A stretch of DNA of 64,000 bases, from the NCBI RefSeq assembly GCF_040412425.1, contig NC_089743.1, positions 81,478,471-81,542,470 on the forward strand, written 5' to 3'. The translations under genes were made by a program, and so were the position numbers. Below the pieces are notes generated by a model. The model saw only the letters and a program-made list of their open reading frames with translations. It was not told where the DNA came from and did no database searches. The stretch is from Macrobrachium rosenbergii. Taxonomy: Eukaryota; Arthropoda; Malacostraca; Decapoda; Palaemonidae. Positions 12,964-34,472 of the stretch are shown in pieces (positions within the stretch are counted from its first letter, which is position 1; every line of letters starts with the position of its first letter).

Positions 12964-14038
12964 TTATATAAACAATGAATTTACAATAACAGTATCATTG
13001 AATAATATTATTAATTACACTGCATTATCAATATCATCAACAACTCCTTCAAATGCAGGAGGCAACAGAATCCAAGAAGATATAAATAAAGAAACAAATA
13101 TATAAATGTGTTTTTCCAATCTAAGGAAAAGATGTGAGGATGAGGGTGATAAGCAAGTCCCCTTGAAATCTCCTTGTCCCTGAACCCCCCACCCCCCACC
13201 CCTACCCTCTGTCCTCTCCGGAGGCAGTGAGGGGACAGCGCCGTCAATCCCCGTTCTAAAAGTATGCAAATTTGTTTCATTTGGTAAATAAAAGTTGACG
13301 GTATTCCATTTGCTTAATTGTAACGTTCAATATCGGTGGTGGACTTACAGAACGCACCGGGCCCGGACTTGACGGAGAGGGGCGGAGTATGGGATGGGGG
13401 TTAGGGTTTAGTATAAGGGAAGGAGATGGAAAATGGTTGGGGGGGGGGGTAGGGAATTGTGGAAAGGGAAACCTGAGGGCTAGAGGAAGGGGGAGGAATG
13501 GAAGTGTTAGAAAATGGTGTGGCGCTGTTACTGTTTAAAAGATTTCGATGACTGAACGGGATAACACAGAATACTCTCTTCTCTCTCTCTCTCTCTCTCT
13601 TTCACTTTATTTATTCATATATGCGTCTCTTACGCAGTCGATCACGTGGTTTTCGAAACGACACAAAACATATGGCTAACCGTATGGGGAGACGTTCTCG
13701 CGGTACCAAATCAAAATTTGATATCCTCTGCGATAAAGTGCTAATATTTTTACATCCGAAAAGAAGGAAATTAAGCGAATAACTTAATCCATTTGCAAAT
13801 GTAAAAGAATTTTATCAATGTAAATTTCAGTTTTCATAACCACAACGATGGGATTATTATTATCAACAGTTCCGGCTTGTGTCGACTACAAGAATGTCCA
13901 TTACCAATGAGACAGCTAAACACCAGAATTACCACTTATATTATTTTCCCAATGTTTAGTGTACCTACAAACACACGTATGTATATGTATGTATATATAT
14001 ATTTTATACAAATATATATATATATATATATTATATTG

Positions 14039-14069
<31 letters not shown>

Positions 14070-14072
14070 TAT

Positions 14073-14157
<85 letters not shown>

Positions 14158-14327
14158 AAAAGTAAGTCACAAAACACTTGATGTGTTATGCACATACACC
14201 ATGAAAATGAGCCACTGGTATAAAAATACTGATCGGTTCGCAACGTGAAGACGTTTCAGAAAACTGAATAGAAATTTGTCAGGATTTGTACCCAGTGTTT
14301 AATTATTCCCTGGCACATCTTCGGATG

Positions 14328-14405
<78 letters not shown>

Positions 14406-16935
14406 TTATATATATGAGGTTGTATACAAAGAAATTCTGTTTCTCTTCCGAACTCCCAAGTTAATCAAATTGAGAATTTAAGCAAAAGGATATAAACTGA
14501 AAGAGGAACAGTAGGAATCTCGCTTTTTTTTCCCCCTTACTCTTTTCTTCACTTTCATATTTCTTTCTTTTATTCCTTTAAGAACCCTCCCTATTCTGTG
14601 ATTCTCCTCTTTCGCGCATTACCAGTTTTCCAATCTTTTTCCATATATACTCCTCTCTCTCTCTCTCCTTCAGCTTAAACATCCCTTCCCCCTTCTCTCA
14701 CCCACTTCACCCCTCTGGCCTAGCCGTCTACACCATATAATTGACCATAACGAAAGTCATATGGCGGTAAATTGAAGAGTTTGCGAGCGCGACAGTTCTG
14801 AAGGAATTAACGAGTTAGAAAAGGGTTTCCGCTTGGACGGCCGGATGAGAAGGGGAAACGCCGGGGAGGAGGGGGAGTTTTAAGGTTCTGTATGGGGTTC
14901 AGGAATTACTTAAAATTACTTGCGATACTTTCAATAATAATACTGACAGATATTATTGTAGAAACGGTTCCTACATCTTTGTATATATTGGTAATGGCTG
15001 CGGCACTTATTCAAAACGGGTGTAATACGCACAAAAAAATTATTTCATTTTGTTGCCCTTCAGTTGCTGCAATAATTACAAAATTACGTGATTAATAAAC
15101 AAACAACCAGGTCCATTTATTATATTCCTGTACTACATTACATTTTCTAGAGTGGAAAATAAAAAGCACAATTCATCCGGATCTTTGCATCGCACAAATG
15201 AGAGAATACGGTATGGTTGAGTAAAATTCCTTCGCTTACTTCTCATACAGCCTGCAACAGATCCGTATTCTTGAAACATACTTAACGACATACAAGTGCA
15301 GTACAAAACATAACAATATCTACAAACATACATGCATATGTGTAGGTGTCGGTATTCAAATAAAGTAGCGAGCAAACAACGTAACAGATGGAAAATAAAT
15401 ACACAACGCATCTTTAAACAAAAATAAGTTCAGCAAATCAAAGATAAGCTTATTCCTTACACACCGCTATCCTCATATGCGATGACTGGTGGTACATGAT
15501 AAAATACGTATTCTGAATGTACCCAGATAAAATATCTCGGAGGAAAAGGATGTTTAAAAGTAAAAATCTGGCATAAAAACATTAAAAATTGTCTCTGATG
15601 TGTCTATCTGATCTGTTTTTCTACTAATAAATATAATAAAAAAATATTTTCACTACGTAGTATCCCCAATCTTAAGAAACAAAAATTGCAGGAGACCAAC
15701 AAACAAAAGTAAAGTAGAGAGAACGTGCAAACGATTACACTTGCAAAGGAAGTTTCTCACGATAAAAAAAAAAAATAAATAAAAAAAGTATTCATATGAC
15801 AGGCTTCGGCGGGTGTCGGTCGCCCAATTGCCTCCGTAGGTAACCTCGAATGGCGCTGATTGAGGTGACATCTGTTGACACGTTTTGTAACTAATCTCAT
15901 AACTCCATTAGAGGGGGCTTGAGAATCGAAATGGAAAGCCAACTTCTCTGTGAGTTTCGTTCGCGGGTCTCTTACCGGAGGCTCCTCTCAATCCTTCCCA
16001 CCAAACGCATTTCACAGGAAAGACTATGTTGAAAGCAAGAATTATGATCGCATTTCTCGTGTAAAAGGAAACCACTGGCCAACGGAAAAAATGTATAAGC
16101 GAAGAAGAAACTCAGTGTACAGTACATCCACAAATGAAGCTTGAGGATGAAGGACTAACAACAACGAAACGGGCCGATGTGTATGTGGAAAGCCTTGCGC
16201 GTGGCCTTCGCCCTATCCACTACAGAAGGGAGAAGATAGTTGAAGGGGATGCCAAAGGGAAGGGAAGGGAAGGGAAGGAGGGAAGGGGAGGGATGGGGAT
16301 AGGGGCTGGAGCGAAGGACTAGGGGAGGGAAGGTTGAAAGGGAGGGGTTGCGAGAAGACCCCTTAATCTTTAGTACATGGTGAATAAATACAATTCTTAA
16401 GTGAATGAGCAAAATGCAATGAGTTAATTCTAGAATAATAAGACATTAAGCAACCATAACACACAGCTGTGAACATTTTACATTAGAAAGTATATTCTCA
16501 GTAAGAGGTGCTTGTTGCTCAATTCTGAATAACCAGTGCAAGAGAATAAGATGATTTATAACAGTGTGAAACTGCAAAACAAATGATTATAGTTATCTTT
16601 CACGTAAATATAAAATACGCAAAAATTTTTAAACTATACATACACATATATGTGTAAATACATGCATTCGCACATGCATACCCGACAACAAGAGCTCACA
16701 GATGGACTCCGATTAATCTTGAGATGAAATATTCATGACAAATAATCCAGCGATTAGTAAAAGGTAAATTGAAGGATTATGTGGAGGGACTTCAGAGACA
16801 GAAGGGGGGAATACACAGGAACAAGGGAGTACGTAGCAAAGGAGGGGGCACGGCGACGTGGGGGAACATCAACGGATGGAATGTCTTCTGAGCTGTCACA
16901 TTCTTTCTTCACGACAGACTAGACAATATCACTTT
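12426..16935. other. No gene seen; mixed unique sequence
   Basis: (TA)n at 12899-12961, 13990-14151 and 14327-14402; C-rich 13186-13205; G-rich 13440-13460; gggaa repeats 16257-16300. Minus frames near 12383-12862 were checked and not recognised. Confidence 0.55.
13990..14151. repeat. Compound interrupted (TA)n array
   Basis: Several (TA)n runs are joined by short interruptions such as ttatattgta and ataatata. A second similar array is at 14327-14402. Confidence 0.9.
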
Positions 16936-16970
16936 TCACTAAACAGTAATTGTTAGGCTGTTTTTTTACC

Positions 16971-17040
<70 letters not shown>

Positions 17041-17088
17041 TATCACTTTTCAATAAACAGTAATTGCTAGGCAGGGTTTTTTTTTACC

Positions 17089-17130
<42 letters not shown>
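16936..17130. repeat. Duplicated unit ending in (AAT)n
   Basis: caatatcacttttca, taaacagtaattg and a poly-T followed by accttaataataat occur twice, at about 16926-17037 and 17038-17130. Each copy ends in its own (AAT)n array, so the microsatellite was copied together with its flank. Confidence 0.85.
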
Positions 17131-17132
<2 letters not shown>

Positions 17133-17339
17133 TGATTTTATACAAAATGTTTTGAATTCGTCTTATTACTTTCTTTTCTTCAATGCTAACACTGGTAAAA
17201 GTCGCCCAATTTTCAAAATATGGATGATGAAGGTTAGGAGTTAAGGATTCAACCACGTTTTTATTTGTACACACTGGGGCGGAAATATTAATTATTATTA
17301 TTATTATTATTCCGCTAAAAATGATTGATATATATCCTC

Positions 17340-18030
17340 TATGCAAGGAGGAATTAAGTCCACTGAAAGGCGACTAATTACAAAACCAGGCCTCGTGTAT
17401 GAGAAGGGGACAGAGAGGCGTCTCAAAACACGAAGCTTCAGCAAATTATACGATTAAGGAGCAACACCCGGCATCACTTCCGTTTCAAGAAAACGAAGGA
17501 CGGAACGGGCCTCCAGGACGAGACCCCACGAATTATTCATAACTCATTTTTCCCTCCTCTCTTAGAGCCAACACCCTTGTTACTCGCAAAGCTGATTACT
17601 CGCCAACGATACTTGAATAACGGGTGGAATGAGGAGCGTGTCTCGAGGTTCATTTCATTGTCGAGGCTACGGCCGCCCAATAAAAGCAGCCTTTGATGAA
17701 AGCGGTCTTAAATCCGTGCTGAGGGTGCGCGGACCGGAGTCAAATAGCTTACACGTTCCTGTGTTGTGGCGCTATAGCCGACGACCCAGTGGACGGCCAG
17801 ACAATAATTGAATCTGATTGGCTCAAAATGTAATTATGAGCTTCCTGATTGGGTGACAAGCGACGAGCCGCCGAAGGCGGCCGGTTGAATGCGGTCCGCT
17901 AATACCTCGCTGAAAAGGGAAATTTAGGCGGACGACGCCGGCAAATTTAAAGGAATTTGTGGTTTGGAATCGATCGGGGACGTAGGCCGGCCATGCTTCC
18001 CCTTTCAAACAATTTCTCTTGATAGCAGCA
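17340..18030. other. Repeat-poor GC-richer island, candidate regulatory DNA
   Basis: About 690 bp free of microsatellites with clearly higher GC and CpG than its surroundings. It contains a TGTGGTTT Runx-type site near 17960 and a CTTTGATGAA TCF-like site near 17690. No splice-bounded coding segment was recognised. The regulatory role is inferred from composition only. Confidence 0.35.
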
Positions 18031-18283
18031 CAGTTACTGAAACTAAGAAATGCATAAATATGTCGATTTATACTCTAGAATTTTAGTCTTTTTGTAATAG
18101 ATTTTCGGTATCGCAAGGTATGCAAAATCTTATGGTTTCCGAAAAATAATGATAAATGATCAGCGAGTAATAATCATTTGTAATTAACAAGGCTCACTCC
18201 GTAAAAGGTACAGATTTACCGTGGTGCTTAATCTCTCTCTTTCGAACATGAATTTGGAAAAGAACAACCAACAAAGTAGAAAA

Positions 18284-18511
18284 TATTATTATTATTACTA
18301 CGAGCCCAGTTGCAACCTTGGTTGGAAATACTGAGTGCTACGGTGCCTTGCGACCCAACTGGGAAAAAAACTCGGTACAGAAGAGGAAATTGAGAAGTAC
18401 AGAATAAACTATGAGAGAAAACGAAAGCAAACAAGATAAATAGTTAAAATAAAGATAAACAACAAAGGAAAAAATAGCAAACTATGAAGCGGGACTGATG
18501 CTAGCCTGCTC

Positions 18512-18542
<31 letters not shown>

Positions 18543-19330
18543 GAACTCCAGAGTCCCAGAGATTCCACTTGAGGATTAGGAAGATCATTCCAAAATCTGG
18601 TCCCAGCAGGAATAAAACTTCCAGAAAACTGTGCGCCGTTGAACCTCACAGAAGAAAAAAACAAAACTGTCAGAATTATCAACTACATATCTAGTACCAA
18701 GTGGTGGCTGGCGCAGTCTAGGAGGATCTGAATGCAAAGAATGACCAGAATTGTGAAATATTTTATACAAAATGCATGATCTTAATATCAATATTAAGAT
18801 CAAGGATACAGATTTGGCAAAACTAGTTTTTCCTCTAACAAATTATGATGCAAGTCAGCTGCTGAAGACCAACCAAAGAGACATCATTAATAACATGAAA
18901 GAATAAACGGAATAAGAAAAATTCCCTCAAAATAGACAGATCTTCAACAATCTAAAATGCAAAAAAAAAAAAGCTCGGTATACCAGGTTTTCATGTAACT
19001 GAAGAAGAGAAAGACCAGACTTGTTTCTCAAAAATAAATTTGTAATCAAGAAGGACACCTAGAATTTTAAATCAGTACCATGTAATTGAAGAAACACTCT
19101 CAGTGAAGAGATCTGGGGGGGGGGGGATCTTATGCCCTACTTACTACTACGAGTTATGTTAGGGTTCAACTTCATCCCCCATAATTTGCACCACGCACTA
19201 ATTTAAGCCAAATCTCTGTTAAGAAATCAGCAGCTGCAAATTTACACTCGGAAGATATGATCAATGCAAAGAGAGTGTCATCATCTGCATAAGCAATATA
19301 CTCGGATCATGTGTTGGAGCTCAAGACAGT
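18284..19330 (-). pseudogene. Decayed non-LTR retrotransposon (reverse transcriptase 3' part)
   Basis: Minus-strand translation across frames shows the reverse transcriptase catalytic motif as IAYADDDTLFA (YADD at 19280-19291). A degenerate WGMKLNPN-like segment lies near 19150-19185. An end-of-RT segment LYKIFHN is near 18750, and SFIPAGTRFWNDLP is at about 18578-18625. The last resembles the C-terminus of Jockey/CR1-like LINE ORF2. The 3' end is followed by a short (TAA)n tail at about 18284-18299, as in several LINE groups. Stops, frameshifts and an A27 tract at 18512-18538 show it is inactive. The clade is uncertain. Confidence 0.75.
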
Positions 19331-19339
19331 GAGATGGTG

Positions 19340-19505
19340 ATCTTTCAAGTGAGTTTTGGTACGTCAAGAACACACCATCTTCCTCTTCCTCTGGATCCTT
19401 AGGAAACACAAATGCACAGCAAACTTTGTAAATACTTTCGGGACTTACTGAAGCATTTAATTTGGTTCTCTCAACTTTTGTAAACCGTCAGTTTTTCAGT
19501 CTCTA

Positions 19506-19551
<46 letters not shown>

Positions 19552-19873
19552 AAGCAAAATTTAAAAAAAAAAACTTTACAGAGAAATAGTAAAATAATAT
19601 CCACATACAAAAATCTTTAATTTCATGTCTGGAAATGACGAATGTAGAATTACGAATATTCTGTATACGTTCTCACTCCAAATACTTATGTATATAATTT
19701 TAATATAAAAGCAAAAGCAAAAGACAGCAGTCATGAAGACAGAAGTGTGACGAAGTGAAGTTAGAAGATTCTCATCCAACAAAAACTGGAAATAATTAAA
19801 AGTTTGGCAACGTTGTGTGTGTGGTGAATATTTGAGGAGGAAGCTTAAATTAAGAATGACTTAAACAGCTGAC

Positions 19874-19940
<67 letters not shown>

Positions 19941-20317
19941 CCATTTAATGACGTTCACAACATCCTTACGGAGTCTCGCACGTATATGTATATATAAATA
20001 CATTATCCTATCCATTTTCCGAACGAATTTCTCTAGCTATTATTATTCCCGGCGGGTCCCAAAGCCGTTCAAGTCCAGGGAATGCGACTGACTGGTCGTA
20101 TTAGAGTTTAATTTTCTTTTGTGTAAAATCTATTCCCTGATAAACTGGGAGAACTACTACCGTGGCAGCAGAGCAGAGTTTCATTTGCGTGCTCGTGTGT
20201 CTGTATGTGGGTGTGGGTGTTGGTATGATGGGGAGGGGGAGGGGGAATTGGGGGGGAGTAGAGGCCTAAGTCCATCTAATAGTCATGTGGTTTACGATCC
20301 ATATGATAAGGGGAATT
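19340..20317. other. No gene seen
   Basis: (CT)n at 19508-19550 and (AAT)n at 19875-19940 in AT-rich sequence. A G-rich stretch lies at 20228-20260. Confidence 0.55.
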
Positions 20318-20925
20318 AAAGATCGTCCATCAGAAAAAAATACAAGGAAGAAAAAGTCTTTCCAAAGACGCTAATGTTGATATCATGAGACATGCGGTCA
20401 TGATCATAAATATTATGAAAAAATGTCGAATGATATTTAAGAATCCTTAGTTGAAAATACTCTGCTGGTCAGTAGATCCAGACAAAGTTTATTAAGAACG
20501 AGAAAAGATGTTGAAATGAGTTCCCTTTCTGTATGGCTTATGCTTCGCGGATGGCAGTTCCTACTTTTACTACTAATAACCGTGACGGTAATAATAATAT
20601 TGCTGATAGTAATACTGATGCTAAGAAGTGGATTATAAAAGATCCTCCATCAGAAAAAATGAAAACAAGAAAAATGTCTTTCGAAAAATACTATTGCTAA
20701 GTTCAAAAGACAAGAAGCCTGCTCGTGAATTTAATTCCTTTGTTGGAAATACTCTACTAGTCAGCAGATCTCCAACACGTTCATCCATAGCGAAAAAAGA
20801 TGCTGAAATAAGTCTTTCACTTCTGTTTGGTCTATTCTTCGGGGATAGCAGCTCATACTTTTACTGCTAATAACCGTGATAATAATAATACTGATAATAA
20901 GAGTGACGATGAAGGTACCAAAAAG
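20318..20925 (+). repeat. Diverged tandem duplication, 320-bp unit
   Basis: The copies start at about 20318 and 20638. Shared landmarks are ccatcagaaaaaa, aaaatact (or gaaatact) followed by ctg-ctggtcag (or cta-ctagtcag), gatg-tgaaat, and ctaataaccgtga near the end. The copies differ by many substitutions and indels, so the duplication is old. No protein recognised. Confidence 0.85.
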
Positions 20926-21085
20926 CAAGGATAAATGTTTCCTAAAGGCAAAGAGGAGCTAAAAACCTTGAGTGTGTTGCCTTCCGAAAAACTCTTAGGG
21001 AATTGTTTGTAATATTTCATTACACGTCAACTAGTGCTTCATTCTTTACCATTACTCACATGTTACTTCATTCATTTATTTAACT

Positions 21086-21156
<71 letters not shown>

Positions 21157-21763
21157 TGCATTATGAATACAAAACATTTCTTTGGAAGTTGTCCTTGCTT
21201 CCAGGTAAAATATGAAAGGTTTAAAAGTATACTTTCATATCTACGCTTCTCTCCTCGTCTGAATTAGTATACATACAGATATATGTAAATGACTTTTGTC
21301 ATGTGTCGAATACGCGACATTAACTTTTAATGATGGAACACTCCCTATCCATGACGGCAGCGCTTCCATATACATACTATCCTACACAATTTTAACACGA
21401 CGTATTACTACATTGTTAGTCACTCCTGTGCGTCAGATCATAAGCGGAAAAATCTAAAATAACCCCAACATTCACCGAAAACGAATTAATCCACTCATGC
21501 GACCTGAATGTAAACCTCGTCCTCATGACGTAAACACAAACTCCCTCTGGGGTACAGAAAGACTCTAATCTAAAAATCATTATTATACAATGGTATTAAA
21601 CAAACTGATAGCATTAAACAAGGAGTACTGGGAGAGAATACGTATAAACTGCAAGAAATAGGAATACAGAATTTAACCGTGAAACAACTGGAAAATTAAG
21701 CTAGAATTCTTGTGATGAAACCTATTATTTTGTAGGGTTCTACATGTGCAATGTATATACACT

Positions 21764-21861
<98 letters not shown>

Positions 21862-22857
21862 TATATATACATAGTATATAAAAGTTTCCACAAACATACA
21901 TATCTTGCAAGGAATTTTGCTTAGAAGTATATTTACCTCATATAAACAAAGAAACAAACTACAGGAAAATCTTATACCCTACAACAATAAGGAAAAAAAT
22001 ACTACAACAATAACTATTTGCAATAATGATTACAATAATGACTCGACGCAGTCTCCATTACGTATCATAACGCTTTAAAGGAAAAATATTCATGGCAGTC
22101 TCCTCGGCCTCGTATTTGACAAAGCTGCGCTGTAAACAACGGAAGCCAACCAGTGTTTTTTTTTTTTTTTTTTACGAGTTACAACCAATATTCTTGTCCC
22201 CTTCCTTTTATGAAGAGTTATGTCCATTGTGCCTTTTTTCCTATCATTTATTTCCCAATTTATAGGCAGCTGCCCCTTATCCACAGAATCCACCCTCCCC
22301 CCCTCTTCGTTTTTTCCTTCCTTTTTGATCTCATTTCTGGCTATCCCCTCCCCACCCTTCCTTTCTTTAGGAGGAGGAGGAGGAGGGTGGTGGTGCGCGT
22401 TCGTCATTTCTTAACATTTCCCTCTCATTGGTATTCCATGCCACACCTTAGTTTCTTTCTCTCGACCCCGTTCTTTATCGCTTGTTCTTTCAATTCACCG
22501 GCTTCGTTTCCCTTCGCGTTCCCCTCTCTCTCCTCGCTTCCTCTTTTTCTTCTTCTCATTATCACCATTATTGCGTTTTCCAGGAATTTCCTTCTTTTTA
22601 GCTCTGACTGACGTCTGTCGTTTCGCTGTTCGTGGTGCTCAACTGTAATCTACATCTCTTGCCAGAGTTGCTTTCGAAGGATGCCAGTATCACTGGCTTA
22701 TCTGTAACTGATTTGGTTTCTTTTCACTAATAGTTGAAAAAAATTCCTTAATGAGGTCTTAAATTTCAAATACATATATATTCATAACTATTTTATATAT
22801 ATATATTATATAACTGAATCTTTATATATATATATAAAATATAGAACGTGATTTTAT

Positions 22858-22912
<55 letters not shown>

Positions 22913-23009
22913 TAGATAGATAGATAGTTAGATAGATAGATTGATATATATATGTGTATACATAAATATGAAATGTGTTTTAACAATACTGGTCATAACT
23001 AACTCCCTT
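20926..23009. other. No gene seen; microsatellites
   Basis: (GA)n at 21089-21148, (TA)n at 21774-21858, poly-T at 22157-22173, pyrimidine-rich 22260-22560, and (TA)n at 22861-22910 followed by (GATA)n. Confidence 0.55.
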
Positions 23010-23540
23010 TAATTTTCTTCAGTGTCTGCCACCTCCTCATTCCCCTCGTCCTTCTTTTTCCCCTTTTCCTCCATTTCCTCCTCCTGCTCCTTCGTCTCTT
23101 CCCTGAGGCGGGGCTCATTGGTATGGCGGCGGAGGCTTCCTTGCCTCCGATAGCGCCCGCCCGCCACCAACTTTTCTATTGAATATTTTTCAATTGCAAC
23201 ATTTCCACCAAGCTTTCCAGCCCTCCTGGAAAGATGCCTCTTGACCGTTCCAGACGGACACAAATCTCCGGCAAATCTGACCCTTAGAGACCAGATGCCA
23301 TAAGGCCCAAGCCGGGCGGTGATTTCCAAACGCCCCTAGAGGCCATTGTCGCTCAACACCCCCGTTTTCCCCTCCCAAGTCTTTAACGCTGAGAAAGGTA
23401 ATCCCGATACGTCACTACTTTTCCTTATTAGAGGCCCTCCGAGTCGAAACTTGCAAAAAAGGCTCTAATGGACGGCCTTTAGCGAAGTCGAATACAGGAG
23501 TTTTTAGACCGGAACTCACACCACAAGAGGTCTCTCAAAC
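23010..23540. other. Repeat-poor GC-richer island, candidate regulatory DNA
   Basis: The sequence is unique-looking and CpG-rich, followed by (GCT)n at 23545-23577. No recognisable protein motif was found in either strand. The (GCT)n tract is not in an identifiable reading frame. Confidence 0.3.
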
Positions 23541-30842
<7,302 letters not shown>

Positions 30843-31252
30843 TCCATTTTTGGCTTATTTCATAATAATAGTCATTAACGATTATGGTAAAACCTTCGGA
30901 GCCATATCACGAGATAGTGTAATTAATTAAGAAAATACTGCCAAATATGGTTTTAATTTTCCGAATTCAGTAAAATGTAGAAAATAAGCATTTGTTGTAT
31001 ACATATAATACACACTCACATATATATTTTATAAATATATAAATATAAATATATTGGTGTGTGTGTATGTGAGCGCCAATTTGTCTACTTCTGAAAATGA
31101 CCAAAGCTTATTTTCTACATTTTACCGGACTCAGAAAATCAAAACCACATCTGGCTTTTACTTACCTAATCAATCATATCATCTCATGGTCTGTCTCCAA
31201 GGGAGGTCTTTACCTTAATCACTGATGATTATTACAGATCAAGCCAAAATGG
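30843..31252. mobile_element. Foldback element with about 150-bp arms
   Basis: Left arm 30843-30992 begins ccatttttggctt and ends gtagaaaataagc. The right arm, about 31106-31252, is its reverse complement (gcttattttctac ... aagccaaaatgg), diverged by roughly a fifth by eye. About 110 bp of AT/GT-rich spacer separates the arms. No coding capacity. Upstream is (TA)n 30623-30738 followed by (TTTA)n 30758-30798. Confidence 0.85.
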
Positions 31253-33089
31253 TCACTAGCATACTAAGCAAACCCCACACACACGCACACCCACAGATGC
31301 TGGTCTGCTCCTGTGAGCTAGTTCGGATCAAGACTTGTTGTTGTCCCTGGCGGCTTTTTAAGTTTTTTTTTTTTTTATCAGTTCGTACGAAACCTAGCGG
31401 TGGCGTTAATCTTACTAACGTACACTATCTCTAATTCCGTACACACATAAAACACAAATTATTAAATCTTCTGAGGGCACCCACACCGAGCACAATGACA
31501 TACCTATATCTCCAAACATATTTATAGATTTACTTCAGTAACTCGACTTCAGTGACACATGTTAAAATTGCTTTCGTATGCTCCACACCAAACTAGACAA
31601 GACGAATTTCGTAAAGGCCCTAGCTGATATGATGTTGAAATTGCCGGTGACAATTGCCTGACACTGCTCCGAACGTGCTGCTTATTACACTGATACCATA
31701 GCTTTCCACTTCTGTACCCCAAAATATACAATCATGACTTGATGATAGTGTGGAGGAACTTTGATTCCGACCATTATTATTGTTAATTATGTTGAGATCA
31801 GTCTTCAGTTAAATACCTCGAATTATTATTCCATCGCGTTTACTTACATACAAGTGCCGAGTGGTCTGAGGAGGTTCAGTCAAGTGGTGTTCTGATGTAA
31901 TTTTGCGAATCATGCGTCCCCTAAATTTCACATACAACGCATCATAGGATTTTCTGTTCTTTGTGCGCATAGTTAGCAAACTTTAAATATTTGGGTAACA
32001 AGATTAAGTTAGGAAGCACCATAGGTAAAATATATTCAATAATAAAAACACAAATTAACAAACTGAAGAGACAGAACTGCAGTAGTGAGCATTTTACAAT
32101 AACTGAACTATTCTGGCGACGGCGCACTCATGGATATTAATTTGAAGGGAAAACCAAGCTATTCTTCGGCAGAACTGCAATATTTCTTATGTCTGCAAAA
32201 ATTAATGCTACATCATCTAGTAAACATACGAAAACCTAAAAAAAAAAACGGGTAAACTAGGACTCAGTTCGGAGAATATACGCCAGAAGTTGAACGCGTT
32301 TGCTGATTTTTTTGTTTTTTAAAGAAGTTCCCTTGCGTGAGGTCGCTGGTACTTCGGGACGCTGGTGAAATATGTTGCCAGTTTCGGAGCTCTCAGGTCG
32401 CAGTTATTAAAGATCGAAGTTCGGAGAAGAAGAATCAAAACATAAACAATATGAGCAGCAATAACAACATAACTGCAAACCGAGAGTGAAGTTATATTTA
32501 TAAAGAGAAAGGGAACATCTTCCACTGACATTCTATATTCGTAGCGACTGGCTGAAGAGACATCTAAGTGACTTATTAAGAGGGGGCAAGGTTCCTACAA
32601 GTTCTCAACCGGAATCCGTCGTAATGAAAAACGGAAAAAACAAGCACAACGGCCTCTGTGATATTCGCTCAGGTCCTTTCGCTTGCCTGCAATAGGTCCA
32701 CCTCCAACCCTGAAGGAGTAAACCTGGAAAGCCGGGAAGGGGTGGAGGGGGCGTGGAGGAGGAGGAGGAGGAGGAGGAGGAGCATGAGGAGAAAATTCAC
32801 ATTCTTTCACATTCCCTTATGCTAAAATACCTGAATAGCGCCTAAATGACACATTAGAACATGAGAAGGAGCCGCACAGCGTTACAGTGATGGTTGATTG
32901 TCATAAGTTCTCGTAATTGATCAGATGCAAAAGGAATTGTCAATGAGAAGTTAGTTTGTCGGTCATGAATGGGACAGTACACACATGACAAGCATAAAAA
33001 GGACCATGTATGTATTGTATATATGCATGTATGTATGTACGTATATATATGCATATACGAGTATATATGCATACATATAGATATGCATA

Positions 33090-33178
<89 letters not shown>

Positions 33179-34171
33179 CACACACAGGTACCTACGATAC
33201 AAATTAGTACTTATACTTTCCATTCATGACCAACATGCAGTAACATCTCTGTGACAATTCCTCTCGTAACTGAACAGCTGCTAGAATTTAATAATCGTCC
33301 ACTAAGAATGTCGAGATGTAATGAGATTCCGGCAAATAACATCCATATATTTATATATACGTCGTCGACGTATATACAATATCGACAAGCGAATTTTATT
33401 TAACATATCTTCACTCAAAAATTCTAATCATTTGAGAAAAGAGGCAACTATTTTTTTTATTTTCGTAACTCTGTCAGGAGTATAGAGATGTCGGTTTTCT
33501 GATTTTCTTGAAGAATTACACATAAACCTAATCAATAATAATATGAATAAATAAAAAAGAATGAATCGTGCAATTTAAAAATTCCCAGAGACAAGGTTGA
33601 ACACAAAAATATTTTCATTGTAAATCAAATATGTAAATATGAGTAATTTTAACAAACGCATGCTTGTGGGTACACACACACACATACAACACACACTCAC
33701 ACATATGTGTGTGTGTACATACATATATGTGTGTGTGCACACACGTATATATATGTGTGTGTATGTGTTTACTTAAACAGAGTCATAATGTAAAGCAGAA
33801 CATATAAAGAGAAATCAACACCAACTTCTCCTCAGTGTCGAGGGGCAAAAAGAAACTAGGAAAAAAAGGGAAAATAAAACTGGAGAAGCAAATCTAAAGG
33901 ATTGAATGAATAATTAACTCCCTTCTCAAATAAGACATCCGCGCGAAAACTAAATTAGCTGGTAATTGAGTTAGAGGAACTTGCGTGTGGTAAACAACGA
34001 CTTCCCCTCTAGACAATAGAGGAGGAGAAGAGGAGGAGGAAGAGGAACGAGCAGTTTTAATCAGAGTGGATTCAAGACCACTCAATCAGAGCATAAAGAA
34101 TTACTGAATGTCCCCTAAGGAAGTGGGTGGTCTTTTTTAAACTTAACCTGGAAAGCACAACGAAGGAAGGA

Positions 34172-34230
<59 letters not shown>

Positions 34231-34431
34231 AGGGTTGGAATTAGCAAGTATGATAAGCTAAATTCTTCAGACTTCTTCGGAACATCTATAATTTTCAGAT
34301 TTAACTGAAAAGATTATTTATGCTGTATTAAAGCTTTGATACAATTTACGGCATAAATTCTGATATATTCAGAAACACACATATACATGCATATATACAG
34401 ATAAGTGTGTGTATGTATGTATGTACATATA

Positions 34432-34472
<41 letters not shown>

